33,470 nucleotides of DNA, taken from an uncultured Streptococcus sp. GTDB lineage: Bacteria; Bacillota; Bacilli; Lactobacillales; Streptococcaceae. The stretch lies in contig CAKPZX010000015.1 in NCBI GenBank assembly GCA_934215455.1, positions 1 to 33,470 of the forward strand, written 5' to 3'. Numbering within the stretch: position 1 is the stretch's first letter; each line of letters begins with the position of its first letter. Position numbers and translations under genes: made by a program. Positions 15,147 through 22,967 of this stretch are shown piece after piece. The notes beneath the pieces are model-generated. The model ran no database searches, was not told where the DNA came from, and saw only the letters and a program-made list of their open reading frames with translations.

Positions 15147-16934
15147 ATGCAAAAGAAATGGGTTGAATTATTTGAAAAAGTGATCGGTCGCAAACCGTCA
15201 CCAGAAGAGTTTATGGCTGGGAAAGCTTGTGGATTTGATTTGAAACAAATTCAGTCTATCGCAGGAAATGCCCCAGCAGAGGAAGTCGCTCCTGTTGAGG
15301 AACCAGTGGTTGAACAAGTTGAAGAAGTGAAGAATGTCGATCCACTTCTAGGAGCTCGTCAGGCTTGGTTGCAACATTTTGAAGAAACCTATGGCCGCAA
15401 GCCAAGTGCAGAAGAATTTACCGCGGCTAAAAGTCAAAACTTCGAGTTTTTTGTAGGACCTGTGCCTGAAGCAGAATTTGCGACCCCAGATGCAACAGAA
15501 GTAACACAGGAATATGTGCCTCAACAGCCGACTCAAGAGTATACGACTCCGCTTGCCGCTGAGCAAACGCAGGTCTTTGCTGGTCCAAATGTTACAGAAG
15601 CAGGTCCAGCTCAGAAAAAACAAAAGGCCCCAAAAACGAAGAGTGGTAAGAAACTTTCCAAGAAGAAAATTGGGATTATTTCTGCTATCGCAGTCCTTGT
15701 GATTGCTTTGGTGGCAGCCTTCTTTTACTTCCAGTCTACAACACGTGTCGAAGTGACTGCAGATAAATTTATTAAGGCAGTGGACACCAAGGATTATCGC
15801 GAAGCAGCAGATCTGCTTTCAACCGATAACGATAAATGGACGAAGGATGAAGCCGAAAGCTTTATCACCAGCATGGAAGATCAAGGAGTCGATATCGGCA
15901 CAGAGTTGAACAAGATCATTGATAATGGTGGAGAAGGCAGCTATACAGATAAATCTGGAAACAAGATCTTTGGTTTGGAAAAAGCGGACAAGAAATTTGG
16001 GATCTTCCAAGAATACCGTGTAGCCAGCTATCCAGTGCAAGTGAAGGTTAAGACAAATTTGGACCAAGCCAAACTCAAAGTGGCTGCCAATAAAACCGTG
16101 ACCTTGAAGAAAGATGCAGTGACAGACCTTGGTTCTTTCCATTACAATACAAAAGAAATGGAATTGACTGCTAAAACTGAAGTCGGAAATGTCACTTCTA
16201 AGATCCATCTCAATCCTAAAAAAGCAACTAAGAATAATTTAGAATTGCAGTTGAATTCTGAAAAACGCAATTTAGAAGTTGAGTTCCCAGATGAGGTTGA
16301 AAACCCAACAGATGTGAAGGTTGTGGTCAACGGCAAAGAAGTCGGAACCAGCACGACCTTTGAAGTAGATAGCATCCCTTATCAAGAAATTGAAGTACAT
16401 GCCGTCTTCAATATGAATGGGGAAACCTATACAACTGAGAAGGCTAAGGTGACGATTGAAGAGGGTGAGAACGATCCGATCGAACTCAAACTAGCCAAAG
16501 ATACCCTAAAACGCATCAAGAGTGCACAAGATGCTAAGAAAGCGCAAGCAGCCAAAGAAGAACAAAATCGGACCTTGGCAGAAGAATTCTTGAAAGAGTA
16601 CCGCGACGCTGTCTTTAGCTCAGTTTCAAATCGAAATAACACCTACTCTAAATACTATGACACACAAAGTCAGGCCTACAAAGACATGGTTGAATTCACA
16701 ACTGGTGATGGTGTTCGAAAGGCAAAAATTGACTACTATACTCCAGGAGCTTTGGACATTCAAAGTGTCACTGAAGAAAATGGTGTGGTGACGATTAAGA
16801 CTTATGAAGACTTTACCGTGCATTATACAGATAGCCATCCAGATTCACAAAACCGCAAGTACAAGACCTACACCTTGAAAAAAGTAGGTGCAAGTTATGT
16901 GATTACAGATATTGTCGTAACAAAAGAATCATAG
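15147..16934 (+). CDS. TcaA-like single-pass membrane protein with duplicated N-terminal motif
   Basis: 595 residues from ATG 15147, chosen over 15129 because GGGAGAAGAG lies correctly before it and nothing precedes the earlier ATG. Two copies of a W..LFE..GRKPS.EEF motif lie at about 4-26 and 73-96. A Lys-rich stretch precedes one transmembrane helix at about 175-196, so the N-terminus is inside and about 400 residues are outside. The outer part looks like the repeated domains of TcaA/YvbJ-type envelope-stress proteins, with an NTF2-like C-terminal domain, but the usual N-terminal zinc ribbon is replaced by the motif repeats. Role unknown, likely at the cell wall; it starts 66 nt after the previous gene and 9 nt before the carboxypeptidase gene. 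Confidence 0.85.
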   Translation: MQKKWVELFEKVIGRKPSPEEFMAGKACGFDLKQIQSIAGNAPAEEVAPVEEPVVEQVEEVKNVDPLLGARQAWLQHFEETYGRKPSAEEFTAAKSQNFEFFVGPVPEAEFATPDATEVTQEYVPQQPTQEYTTPLAAEQTQVFAGPNVTEAGPAQKKQKAPKTKSGKKLSKKKIGIISAIAVLVIALVAAFFYFQSTTRVEVTADKFIKAVDTKDYREAADLLSTDNDKWTKDEAESFITSMEDQGVDIGTELNKIIDNGGEGSYTDKSGNKIFGLEKADKKFGIFQEYRVASYPVQVKVKTNLDQAKLKVAANKTVTLKKDAVTDLGSFHYNTKEMELTAKTEVGNVTSKIHLNPKKATKNNLELQLNSEKRNLEVEFPDEVENPTDVKVVVNGKEVGTSTTFEVDSIPYQEIEVHAVFNMNGETYTTEKAKVTIEEGENDPIELKLAKDTLKRIKSAQDAKKAQAAKEEQNRTLAEEFLKEYRDAVFSSVSNRNNTYSKYYDTQSQAYKDMVEFTTGDGVRKAKIDYYTPGALDIQSVTEENGVVTIKTYEDFTVHYTDSHPDSQNRKYKTYTLKKVGASYVITDIVVTKES

Positions 16935-16943
16935 GAGATTCCC

Positions 16944-17723
16944 ATGAAAGCAAGATTTTCCAAATTAACTTTGGTGACAGTTGCCTTGTTAACCCTGACA
17001 GCTTGCTCCCAATCTCATTCCACTAGTTCTAAATCTTCTGCAAAAGAAGAAAGCAAACAAACGCAAACCAAGTCTTCCAAAGAAACGTCTTCTGCAAAGG
17101 ATACGTCAAAAGAGACTGGCAAAGAAGAGTCTTCAAAAGCTGGTAAGTCAGATGTGAAAGTGGACTCTGGTGTCAGCTATAATGGTTCTTACTATAGTGT
17201 CAAAGGGAAATATGGTGAGGTCATGATCGCCAACAAACATTATCCTTTGGCGCCAGATTTTAACCCGGGTGAAGATCCTGAAGGTGTTTCAGCCCTTCAT
17301 GAATTGATCGCAGCCATGCAGGCAGAGGGCTATCCGATCAGTGACCAATATAGTGGTTTTCGTAGCTACGATACCCAAGTTGGACTCTATCAAAACTATG
17401 TCAATCAAGATGGTCAGGAAGCTGCAGATCGTTATTCCGCAAGACCGGGTTATAGTGAACACCAAACTGGTTTAACCTTTGATTTGATTGATACCAGTGG
17501 TAATCTGGTAACCGAACCTGGACCAAGTAAGTGGTTGCTTAAGAATGCTGCTAAATATGGTTTTGTGGTTCGTTACCAAGAAGGTAAAGAAAAAGTGACA
17601 GGCTACATGCCAGAAAGCTGGCATCTCCGCTATATTGGAAAAGAAGCGCAAGATATCGCGGACTCAGGCTTGAGCCTGGAAGAATACTATGGCTTCACCG
17701 GTGGCGATTACGTTGATAAATAA
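16944..17723 (+). CDS. ldcB: LdcB/DacB-type L,D-carboxypeptidase lipoprotein
   Basis: 259 residues. The signal peptide ends in lipobox LTAC (Cys21), so it is a lipoprotein. A Ser/Lys/Glu-rich linker (about 22-70) is followed by a VanY-like M15 peptidase domain. Zinc-site motifs are SGFRSYDTQ, SEHQTGLTFDL (His and Asp ligands) and the closing WHLRY (His ligand). The pneumococcal homologue DacB/LdcB cuts the terminal D-Ala from peptidoglycan tetrapeptides and is needed for correct division. It starts 9 nt after the TcaA-like gene with AGGAGA, so probably is co-transcribed. It converges with the FlaR-like gene. Confidence 0.93.
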   Translation: MKARFSKLTLVTVALLTLTACSQSHSTSSKSSAKEESKQTQTKSSKETSSAKDTSKETGKEESSKAGKSDVKVDSGVSYNGSYYSVKGKYGEVMIANKHYPLAPDFNPGEDPEGVSALHELIAAMQAEGYPISDQYSGFRSYDTQVGLYQNYVNQDGQEAADRYSARPGYSEHQTGLTFDLIDTSGNLVTEPGPSKWLLKNAAKYGFVVRYQEGKEKVTGYMPESWHLRYIGKEAQDIADSGLSLEEYYGFTGGDYVDK

Positions 17724-17750
17724 AAAAGGTTGGGATTGATATCCCAACCT
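17722..17750 (-). terminator. Left flanking hairpin of copy 2, minus-strand terminator
   Basis: AGGTTGGGAT (17727-17736) pairs with ATCCCAACCT (17741-17750), loop TGAT. Six A on its left give a U-tract only on the minus strand, so it stops transcription arriving from the FlaR-like gene. It is a near-exact copy of 18011-18034. Confidence 0.75.
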
Positions 17751-17912
17751 CAGATTGAAGACAAAGTCATATAAAAAACTTTCCTTAGGTGAGTACGGAC
17801 GTCAGCGAACTTCTACGAAGTTCCATGACTAATTATTGAGCCTAAGGTCTCAATAATTCCGAGTGCCTGAATCGTTATTGTTTCAGGCACTTTACTCACA
17901 GCGGAAAGTTTC
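17751..17912 (+). ncRNA. Structured repeat element, copy 2
   Basis: Same length and fold as 205-366. Closing stem AAACTTTCC (17776-17784) with GGAAAGTTT (17903-17911), then GTGAG/CTCAC, then three hairpins: GTCA-GC-GAACTTC/GAAGTTC-CA-TGAC (17801-17829), AATTATTGAG/CTCAATAATT (17831-17858) with the identical loop CCTAAGGT, and AGTGCCTGAA (17862-17871) with TTCAGGCACT (17882-17891). The last stem has a C-G pair where copy 1 has A-T, a double compensatory change. Most other differences are in loops or joining segments. Its left border again begins right after a terminator hairpin. Confidence 0.7.
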
Positions 17913-18010
17913 AGTATTTTTTTGATCCAATCTAAAAATTGGAACTCAATTTTATTTCTTATCAGAATCGCTTAATTTATTTTACTTTAAAATAGTTTGT
18001 CTACATTTTA
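17913..18010. other. AT-rich spacer right of repeat copy 2
   Basis: No ORF or convincing promoter. It contains CCAATCT.AAAAATTGG-like local pairing and ends ACATTTT before the right hairpin, faintly similar to the end of the spacer right of copy 1. Confidence 0.35.
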
Positions 18011-18038
18011 AGGTTGGGATAGATATCCCAACCTTTTT
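18011..18038 (+). terminator. Right flanking hairpin of copy 2, plus-strand terminator
   Basis: AGGTTGGGAT (18011-18020) pairs with ATCCCAACCT (18025-18034), loop AGAT, then TTTTT. It ends the ldcB transcript; the T-tract overlaps the stop codon of the FlaR-like gene. Confidence 0.85.
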
Positions 18039-18546
18039 ATTGTATGTTTTTTAGAAACTCATCCAGCTCTTTTTGGTTCTTGAGAGAGATAAATTTTTCG
18101 GGGTAGGTGGAGTGGATGCTTTGATACCTTTCTCTGGCACTTTTTGTTCGGCCATCCCAAAGGATCCAACGGATGAATTCCCAGTCAAAGCGTTCAGGGC
18201 AGCCTTCTGCCATACTCTCACGGACGCGTCCTTTATAACAACGGTATCGTTTCCAGGCTCTATAGAGGCAGTTCCAACGAGAGAAGTTGAGAAAGATAAT
18301 CTGGTCGGCTTGCTCCATTCTCTCCTCATAGCAGCACCAAGAATAGTTGCCATCAATGACCCAGACTCTATGACGGCTAAGAAACTGCTTCATCTCTTTC
18401 TCCATCCAATCCCGGTCACTGTCTATCCAACCCGGTTGAAATTGAAGGGTGTCCATATGTAGCTTGGGAATGGAGTAGTAGCGAGCTAAGTTTTCAGCCA
18501 AGGTAGATTTACCTGAGCCAGAATAGCCGATAATAACGATTTTCAT
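18037..18546 (-). CDS. FlaR-like P-loop kinase
   Basis: 169 residues. Walker A GYSGSGKST is at about 7-15 and FLNFSRW is the Walker-B-like strand; the overall form is that of the AAA_18/adenylate-kinase-like proteins annotated as topology modulation protein FlaR. Probably a small nucleotide or metabolite kinase; the FlaR name is historical and the real substrate is unknown. The ATG at 18546 is preferred over a GTG six bases earlier because GAGAGG is well placed for it. It lies downstream of rpsT and its terminator, so expression may depend on read-through. Confidence 0.85.
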   Translation of the reverse strand: MKIVIIGYSGSGKSTLAENLARYYSIPKLHMDTLQFQPGWIDSDRDWMEKEMKQFLSRHRVWVIDGNYSWCCYEERMEQADQIIFLNFSRWNCLYRAWKRYRCYKGRVRESMAEGCPERFDWEFIRWILWDGRTKSARERYQSIHSTYPEKFISLKNQKELDEFLKNIQ

Positions 18547-18570
18547 AAGCACCTCTCAAAAAATTAGGCA

Positions 18571-18592
18571 CAAAAAAAGCTCCGGAGAGCTT
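18571..18592 (-). terminator. Terminator after rpsT
   Basis: On the minus strand AAGCTC-TCCG-GAGCTT is followed by a long U-tract (plus-strand A at 18572-18578). It has a stable UNCG-like tetraloop. Confidence 0.85.
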
Positions 18593-18612
18593 GATTTTTA
18601 TGCTGTTCTTGA

Positions 18613-18846
18613 TTAACCAAGTTTCGCTGCAAGACGTGCTTTATCACGGCTAGCTTTGTTCTTGTGGATCAAACCTTTAGTTTCTGCTTTATCGATAGCT
18701 GAGCTAGCAGCGCGGTAAAGTTCTTCAGATGGGTTTGCTTCAAAAGCTTTGATTGCAGTACGCATAGCTGATTTTTGAGCTGAGTTTTTTTCGTTTTGTT
18801 TAACGTTCAATTCAGCGCGTTTGATAGCTGATTTAATGTTTGCCAA
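18613..18846 (-). CDS. rpsT: 30S ribosomal protein S20, TTG start
   Basis: 77 residues. It begins (M)[18 protein letters not shown], rich in Lys/Ala, and ends in the conserved [17 protein letters not shown], the classic S20 form; it binds 16S rRNA in the small subunit. The start is TTG at 18846, since the protein family begins exactly there and GGAGGTG lies at correct spacing. An in-frame ATG 15 nt earlier overlaps that binding site and would add MEVNN. It has its own strong promoter and a terminator. Confidence 0.96.
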   Translation of the reverse strand: MANIKSAIKRAELNVKQNEKNSAQKSAMRTAIKAFEANPSEELYRAASSAIDKAETKGLIHKNKASRDKARLAAKLG

Positions 18847-18879
18847 GTTATTCACCTCCATTGATAATCTAACTATCTC

Positions 18880-18908
18880 ATTATATATGAAAAGTTAAGA
18901 TTTGACAA
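18880..18908 (-). promoter_or_regulatory. Promoter of rpsT
   Basis: Minus strand TTGTCA (plus 18903-18908), a 17-bp spacer and TATAAT (plus 18880-18885). The predicted leader is about 27 nt. Confidence 0.9.
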
Positions 18909-18957
18909 GCCTAAAATAGCTTTTCCTTAAAAAAGTACCGTTAACAGGCCATTTTCT

Positions 18958-19878
18958 CTAGCGTTTGAGATAAATTTCGTCGATTTCATGGTTGGTTGCC
19001 TTATGGAGAATCAGATCAGCTCGGTTTCTGGTTGGTTGAATGTAATGTTGCAAGTTGACTAAATTAATGGATTCCCAGACCTGATGGGCCATGCTTAAAA
19101 CTTCTTCTAGGGGTTGCTCTGTAAATCGATAGTAGTAGTTATTGGGATCATTCTGAGCTAATGTAAGGAGTTTTTGGAAGCGATCGATATACCAAGATTC
19201 GATATCATCGACTGCGGCATCCACATAAATTGAAAAATCAAAGAAATCGGTCATATAGAGACTGTCATTTTGCGGATTTTGAAAGACATTGATCCCTTCT
19301 ACAATGACAAAATCAGCTGGTAAAATGGTTTGCTTCTCATCTGGGACAATATCGTATATTTCGTGGGAATAGACAGGAATTTCTACGCTCTTATTGTTTT
19401 TAATTTGATTAAGAAAATCAAGGAGCAATTCCATATCATAGCTTTCTGGAAATCCTTTTCGATTGAGGATCTCTTGTTCTTTTAAGATAGCATTTGGATA
19501 GAGAAAGCCATCCGTTGTCACCAACTCCACCGTCGAGCCTTCAAAGGTTCGAGACAGCAGGATTTGAAGTAAACGGCTAGTGGTAGATTTTCCAACCGCA
19601 ACGCTCCCTGAAACCCCAATGATAAAGGGTTGGCGTTCACTCGTTTTTTGAAGAAAAATCCCTTTTGAGAAGGCCAAATCTTCTTTGGAACGCTTGTAGA
19701 TTCCAATCAGGTTTGTCAAAGGCAGGTAGACGTCACGTACATCCTGGAGGTTGATGCGGTCGTTAAAACTTTTAATAGAATTGAGCTCTGTTTGAGAGAG
19801 AGGTGGGGTGGTTTTGCGGTGCAAATTTTGCCAGGTTTCCCGATTAATTTTTTCAAAATGTAGAAATTCTTTGTCCAT
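18958..19878 (-). CDS. coaA: Type I pantothenate kinase
   Basis: 306 residues, standard length for bacterial CoaA. The P-loop GSVAVGKST is at about 91-99, followed by [18 protein letters not shown] and, near the C-terminus, the [15 protein letters not shown] block. It phosphorylates pantothenate, the first and controlled step of coenzyme A synthesis. It is divergent from the methyltransferase operon and upstream of rpsT, an arrangement common in streptococci. The ATG at 19878 has AGGAGT before it. Confidence 0.96.
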   Translation of the reverse strand: MDKEFLHFEKINRETWQNLHRKTTPPLSQTELNSIKSFNDRINLQDVRDVYLPLTNLIGIYKRSKEDLAFSKGIFLQKTSERQPFIIGVSGSVAVGKSTTSRLLQILLSRTFEGSTVELVTTDGFLYPNAILKEQEILNRKGFPESYDMELLLDFLNQIKNNKSVEIPVYSHEIYDIVPDEKQTILPADFVIVEGINVFQNPQNDSLYMTDFFDFSIYVDAAVDDIESWYIDRFQKLLTLAQNDPNNYYYRFTEQPLEEVLSMAHQVWESINLVNLQHYIQPTRNRADLILHKATNHEIDEIYLKR

Positions 19879-19901
19879 ATGTCACTCCTATTGTAGTCTT
19901 T

Positions 19902-19930
19902 AGTATACCAATTTTTAGAGGTCATGTAAA
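19902..19930 (-). promoter_or_regulatory. Promoter of coaA
   Basis: Minus strand TTTACA (plus 19925-19930), a 17-bp spacer and TATACT (plus 19902-19907), with TTGG just before the -10. Confidence 0.82.
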
Positions 19931-19933
19931 CGA

Positions 19934-19968
19934 TTTAAAAAAGGAATGAATTATGATAAAATAACCTT
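19934..19968 (+). promoter_or_regulatory. Promoter of the nucleoside operon
   Basis: TTTAAA (19934-19939), a 17-bp spacer containing TGA directly before the -10, and TAAAAT (19957-19962). Only AACCTT separates the -10 from the ATG at 19969, so the predicted start is the ATG itself, with no ribosome binding site. Confidence 0.75.
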
Positions 19969-20562
19969 ATGAGTAAAATGTATTTCGATGTAAACCCAGA
20001 TGCAGCCCATGATATTCATGATCTGGCTGTTGTTTTATTGGGGCAAAAGATGAATTTTTATACGGACGCCGGCGTCTTTAGTAAAAAAATGATTGACTAT
20101 GGAAGCCAGGTGCTCTTATCAACCCTGGATTTTCAAGAAGGAGAAAGTGTCCTTGATGTTGGCTGTGGCTATGGTCCAATCGGTCTCTCTCTTGCTAAAG
20201 CGCAAGGAGTTGCAGTGACTATGGTTGATGTTAATGAGCGGGCGCTGGACTTGGCTAAGAAAAATGCCAGCCGAAATGGTGTGGAAGCTCAGATCTTTTC
20301 TTCGGATGTCTATGAAGCAGTAGAAGGGGTCTTTGACCATGTGATCAGTAATCCGCCGATCCGAGCTGGTAAGAAAGTCGTTCACCAAGTGATCACTGGT
20401 AGTTTTGAACATTTGAAACCAGGTGGAGACTTGACCATTGTCATTCAGAAAAAACAAGGGGCTCCAAGTGCTAAGGCCAAGATGGAAGAGACCTTTGGCA
20501 ATTGTGAGACCGTAAAAAAAGACAAAGGCTATTATATTTTAAGAAGTGAGAAAGAATCATGA
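19969..20562 (+). CDS. RsmC-like class I SAM methyltransferase
   Basis: 197 residues. The SAM-binding glycine loop is VLDVGCGYGPIGLSLA (about 58-73), and the catalytic N-P-P motif is ISNPPIRAGK, as in rRNA guanine-N2 methyltransferases of the RsmC/RlmG group, although the fourth residue is Ile where many have Phe. The short form lacks the N-terminal domain of E. coli RsmC. Its likely target is rRNA, but this is not proven. It overlaps pdp by ATGA, so it is translationally coupled to nucleoside salvage. Confidence 0.88.
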   Translation: MSKMYFDVNPDAAHDIHDLAVVLLGQKMNFYTDAGVFSKKMIDYGSQVLLSTLDFQEGESVLDVGCGYGPIGLSLAKAQGVAVTMVDVNERALDLAKKNASRNGVEAQIFSSDVYEAVEGVFDHVISNPPIRAGKKVVHQVITGSFEHLKPGGDLTIVIQKKQGAPSAKAKMEETFGNCETVKKDKGYYILRSEKES

Positions 20563-21836
20563 GAGCAGTAGATATCATTCAGAAAAAAAGAGATGGTCTT
20601 GCCTTAAACAAGGAAGAAATTGAATGGCTGATTGAGGGCTATGTGGCTGGAACAGTTCCAGATTACCAAATGTCCGCTTTTGCTATGGCCGTTTATTTTA
20701 AAGGGATGACGACAGAAGAAATCTCTCATATGACCATGAAGATGGTCCAAACGGGGCAACAGTTTGATCTGTCAGCTATTCCAGGGATCAAGGTGGACAA
20801 ACATTCGACTGGTGGTGTGGGAGACAAGGTAACCTTGGTCTTGGTGCCTTTGGTTGCAAGTTTCGGAGTGCCGGTTGCCAAAATGAGCGGTCGTGGCTTA
20901 GGACACACAGGTGGGACCATCGATAAGTTAGAATCCATTAAAGATTTCCAGATTGAACGGACCCAAGAAGAATTTATTCAGCAGGTGCAGGAGATCGGCT
21001 TATCGGTCATTGGTCAATCCGACCAACTCGTAAAAGCAGACAAACTCTTGTACGCTCTGCGTGATGTGACAGCGACAGTGGACACCATTCCTTTGATTGC
21101 TAGCTCCGTCATGAGTAAGAAAATTGCTGCTGGTGCGGATGCTATTCTTTTGGACGTGACAGTGGGCGAGGGTGCCTTTATGAAGAATATTGAGGATGCT
21201 CGTCGCTTAGCCCGTACCATGGTGGATCTTGGAAATGCAGTGGGTCGGAAAACCATCGCTGTCATTACAGATATGAGCCAACCATTGGGAACCAGTATTG
21301 GCAATCGTTTAGAGATTTTGGAAGCCTTGGATATTCTGAAAGGGCAGGGGCGTGCTGATGTGACAGAGTTTATTTGTGAATTAGCGCAAATCATGTTGAA
21401 ATTGGCCAATGTAGATCAATCGATTGAAGCCATCCATGAACACTTGAACAATGGTCAGGCTTTAGCCAAGTTTGAAGAAATGGTTGTGGCTCAAGGTGGA
21501 GACTTAGAGGATTTGCACCGTCCTGTCAAAGTGGATCAGGTCCTTGAAGTAACAGCGGACCAAGATGGCGTCATTGCTGCTTTACCTGCCATGGAGTTTG
21601 GTTTGTTTGCTATGCGCCTGGGTGCTGGTCGTGCTGTCAAATCGGATCCCCTTGATTATGAAACAGGGATTGTGTTTGACAAAAAAGTGGGAGAGCACGT
21701 CAAAAAAGGGGAACGCATTGCCTGCATTTTCATGAATGAAAAAAATTCACAAGAAAGAGTTACAGAATTCAAAAAAAATGTTAAAATACTAGAAAGGGCT
21801 GAAAGCGTTAAAGAAATTATTGAAATAATATCTTAA
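20559..21836 (+). CDS. pdp: Pyrimidine-nucleoside phosphorylase
   Basis: 425 residues, the usual length. [16 protein letters not shown] (about 78-93) is the phosphate-binding signature of thymidine/pyrimidine phosphorylases, and [16 protein letters not shown] follows. It splits uridine, thymidine or deoxyuridine with phosphate to base plus (deoxy)ribose-1-phosphate. It belongs to the salvage pathway with the following deoC and cdd; 17 nt separate it from deoC. Confidence 0.96.
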   Translation: MRAVDIIQKKRDGLALNKEEIEWLIEGYVAGTVPDYQMSAFAMAVYFKGMTTEEISHMTMKMVQTGQQFDLSAIPGIKVDKHSTGGVGDKVTLVLVPLVASFGVPVAKMSGRGLGHTGGTIDKLESIKDFQIERTQEEFIQQVQEIGLSVIGQSDQLVKADKLLYALRDVTATVDTIPLIASSVMSKKIAAGADAILLDVTVGEGAFMKNIEDARRLARTMVDLGNAVGRKTIAVITDMSQPLGTSIGNRLEILEALDILKGQGRADVTEFICELAQIMLKLANVDQSIEAIHEHLNNGQALAKFEEMVVAQGGDLEDLHRPVKVDQVLEVTADQDGVIAALPAMEFGLFAMRLGAGRAVKSDPLDYETGIVFDKKVGEHVKKGERIACIFMNEKNSQERVTEFKKNVKILERAESVKEIIEIIS

Positions 21837-21853
21837 GCAGCTCAGGAGATTGT

Positions 21854-22516
21854 ATGAAGTTAAATAAATATATCGATCACACTCTTTTAAAACCAGATGC
21901 ACAACAAGAACAGATCGAAAAGCTGATCGAAGAAGCCAAGGCTTATGATTTTGCGAGTGTCTGTGTGAACCCGACATGGGTGAATTTTGCGGCTGAGGGC
22001 TTGCGCGATTCAGACGTTAAAGTTTGTACCGTCATTGGTTTTCCTTTAGGAGCAAATACACCATTTGTCAAAGCGTGTGAAACAAAAAATGCGATTCAAA
22101 ACGGTGCCGATGAGATTGACATGGTCATTAATATCGGGGCTCTTAAGTCTAAGAATTTAGCACTAGTTGAGGAAGATATCCAAGCTGTAGTCGAAGCAAG
22201 TGGTGATAAGCTGGTCAAAGTCATCATTGAGACTTGTCTTTTAACAGATGATGAAAAGATTGTTGCTTGCCAAATTGCTAAGTCAGCTGGCGCAGACTTT
22301 GTGAAGACTTCAACTGGCTTTTCAACTGGAGGAGCAACGGTAGAAGATGTGGCCTTAATGCGTCAAACTGTTGGACCCGACATGGGTGTTAAAGCTTCTG
22401 GTGGTGCTCGCTCTTATGAAGATGCTCTTGCTTTTATCGAAGCTGGTGCGACCCGTATCGGGACTTCTTCTGGTGTAGCCATCATGGAAGGAAAGGTGGC
22501 TCATGGCGACTACTGA
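21854..22516 (+). CDS. deoC: Deoxyribose-phosphate aldolase
   Basis: 220 residues. The Schiff-base lysine is Lys151 in [24 protein letters not shown] (Asp87-Asp89 region) and the C-terminal [14 protein letters not shown] supply the other catalytic lysine. It cleaves 2-deoxyribose-5-phosphate to glyceraldehyde-3-phosphate and acetaldehyde, feeding glycolysis. CAGGAGA precedes the ATG. It overlaps cdd by 14 nt. Confidence 0.97.
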   Translation: MKLNKYIDHTLLKPDAQQEQIEKLIEEAKAYDFASVCVNPTWVNFAAEGLRDSDVKVCTVIGFPLGANTPFVKACETKNAIQNGADEIDMVINIGALKSKNLALVEEDIQAVVEASGDKLVKVIIETCLLTDDEKIVACQIAKSAGADFVKTSTGFSTGGATVEDVALMRQTVGPDMGVKASGGARSYEDALAFIEAGATRIGTSSGVAIMEGKVAHGDY

Positions 22517-22892
22517 GTTGATCAACTTAGCAGTTGAAGTGAGTAAACAAGCCTATGTGCCTTACTCTCATTTCCCAATTGGAGCTGTACTGCTAACGAA
22601 GGATGGAGAAATCTATACAGGTGTCAATATCGAAAATGCCAGTTTTGGTTTAACCAACTGTGGAGAACGGACAGCTATTTTTAAAGCTGTTTCTGAAGGA
22701 GCACGCGATTTCAAAGAGCTCATTATCTACGGGCAAACAGAAAAGCCCATCTCTCCATGTGGTGCTTGTCGCCAGGTCATGGCTGAATTTTTTGAGCCAG
22801 ACCTTCCTGTAACCTTAGTATCTAAAGATAAATCGACGGTCGTGATGACGGTCAAGGAATTACTTCCATATTCCTTTACAGACCTGACTTAA
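22503..22892 (+). CDS. cdd: Cytidine deaminase
   Basis: 129 residues. [17 protein letters not shown] holds the first zinc cysteine and the catalytic Glu; [12 protein letters not shown] holds the other two zinc cysteines. It is the small tetrameric class that converts cytidine and deoxycytidine to uridine and deoxyuridine, which pdp then cleaves. It starts inside the deoC end. An 8-bp inverted repeat (ACAGACCT/AGGTCTGT, 22878-22901) spans its stop codon. Confidence 0.97.
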   Translation: MATTELINLAVEVSKQAYVPYSHFPIGAVLLTKDGEIYTGVNIENASFGLTNCGERTAIFKAVSEGARDFKELIIYGQTEKPISPCGACRQVMAEFFEPDLPVTLVSKDKSTVVMTVKELLPYSFTDLT

Positions 22893-22967
22893 TAGGTCTG
22901 TGAGGCGGTCTTTTGACCCTTTCAATACTTCGCAACAATGTTGCACAATAATTTAGGAGGTTCAGTA

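Noticed and set aside
22878..22944. Short inverted repeats near the cdd stop and before pnrA (ACAGACCT/AGGTCTGT, GCAAC/GTTGC) as a terminator and operator
   Set aside because: No T-tract follows and stems are short; nothing shows regulation.
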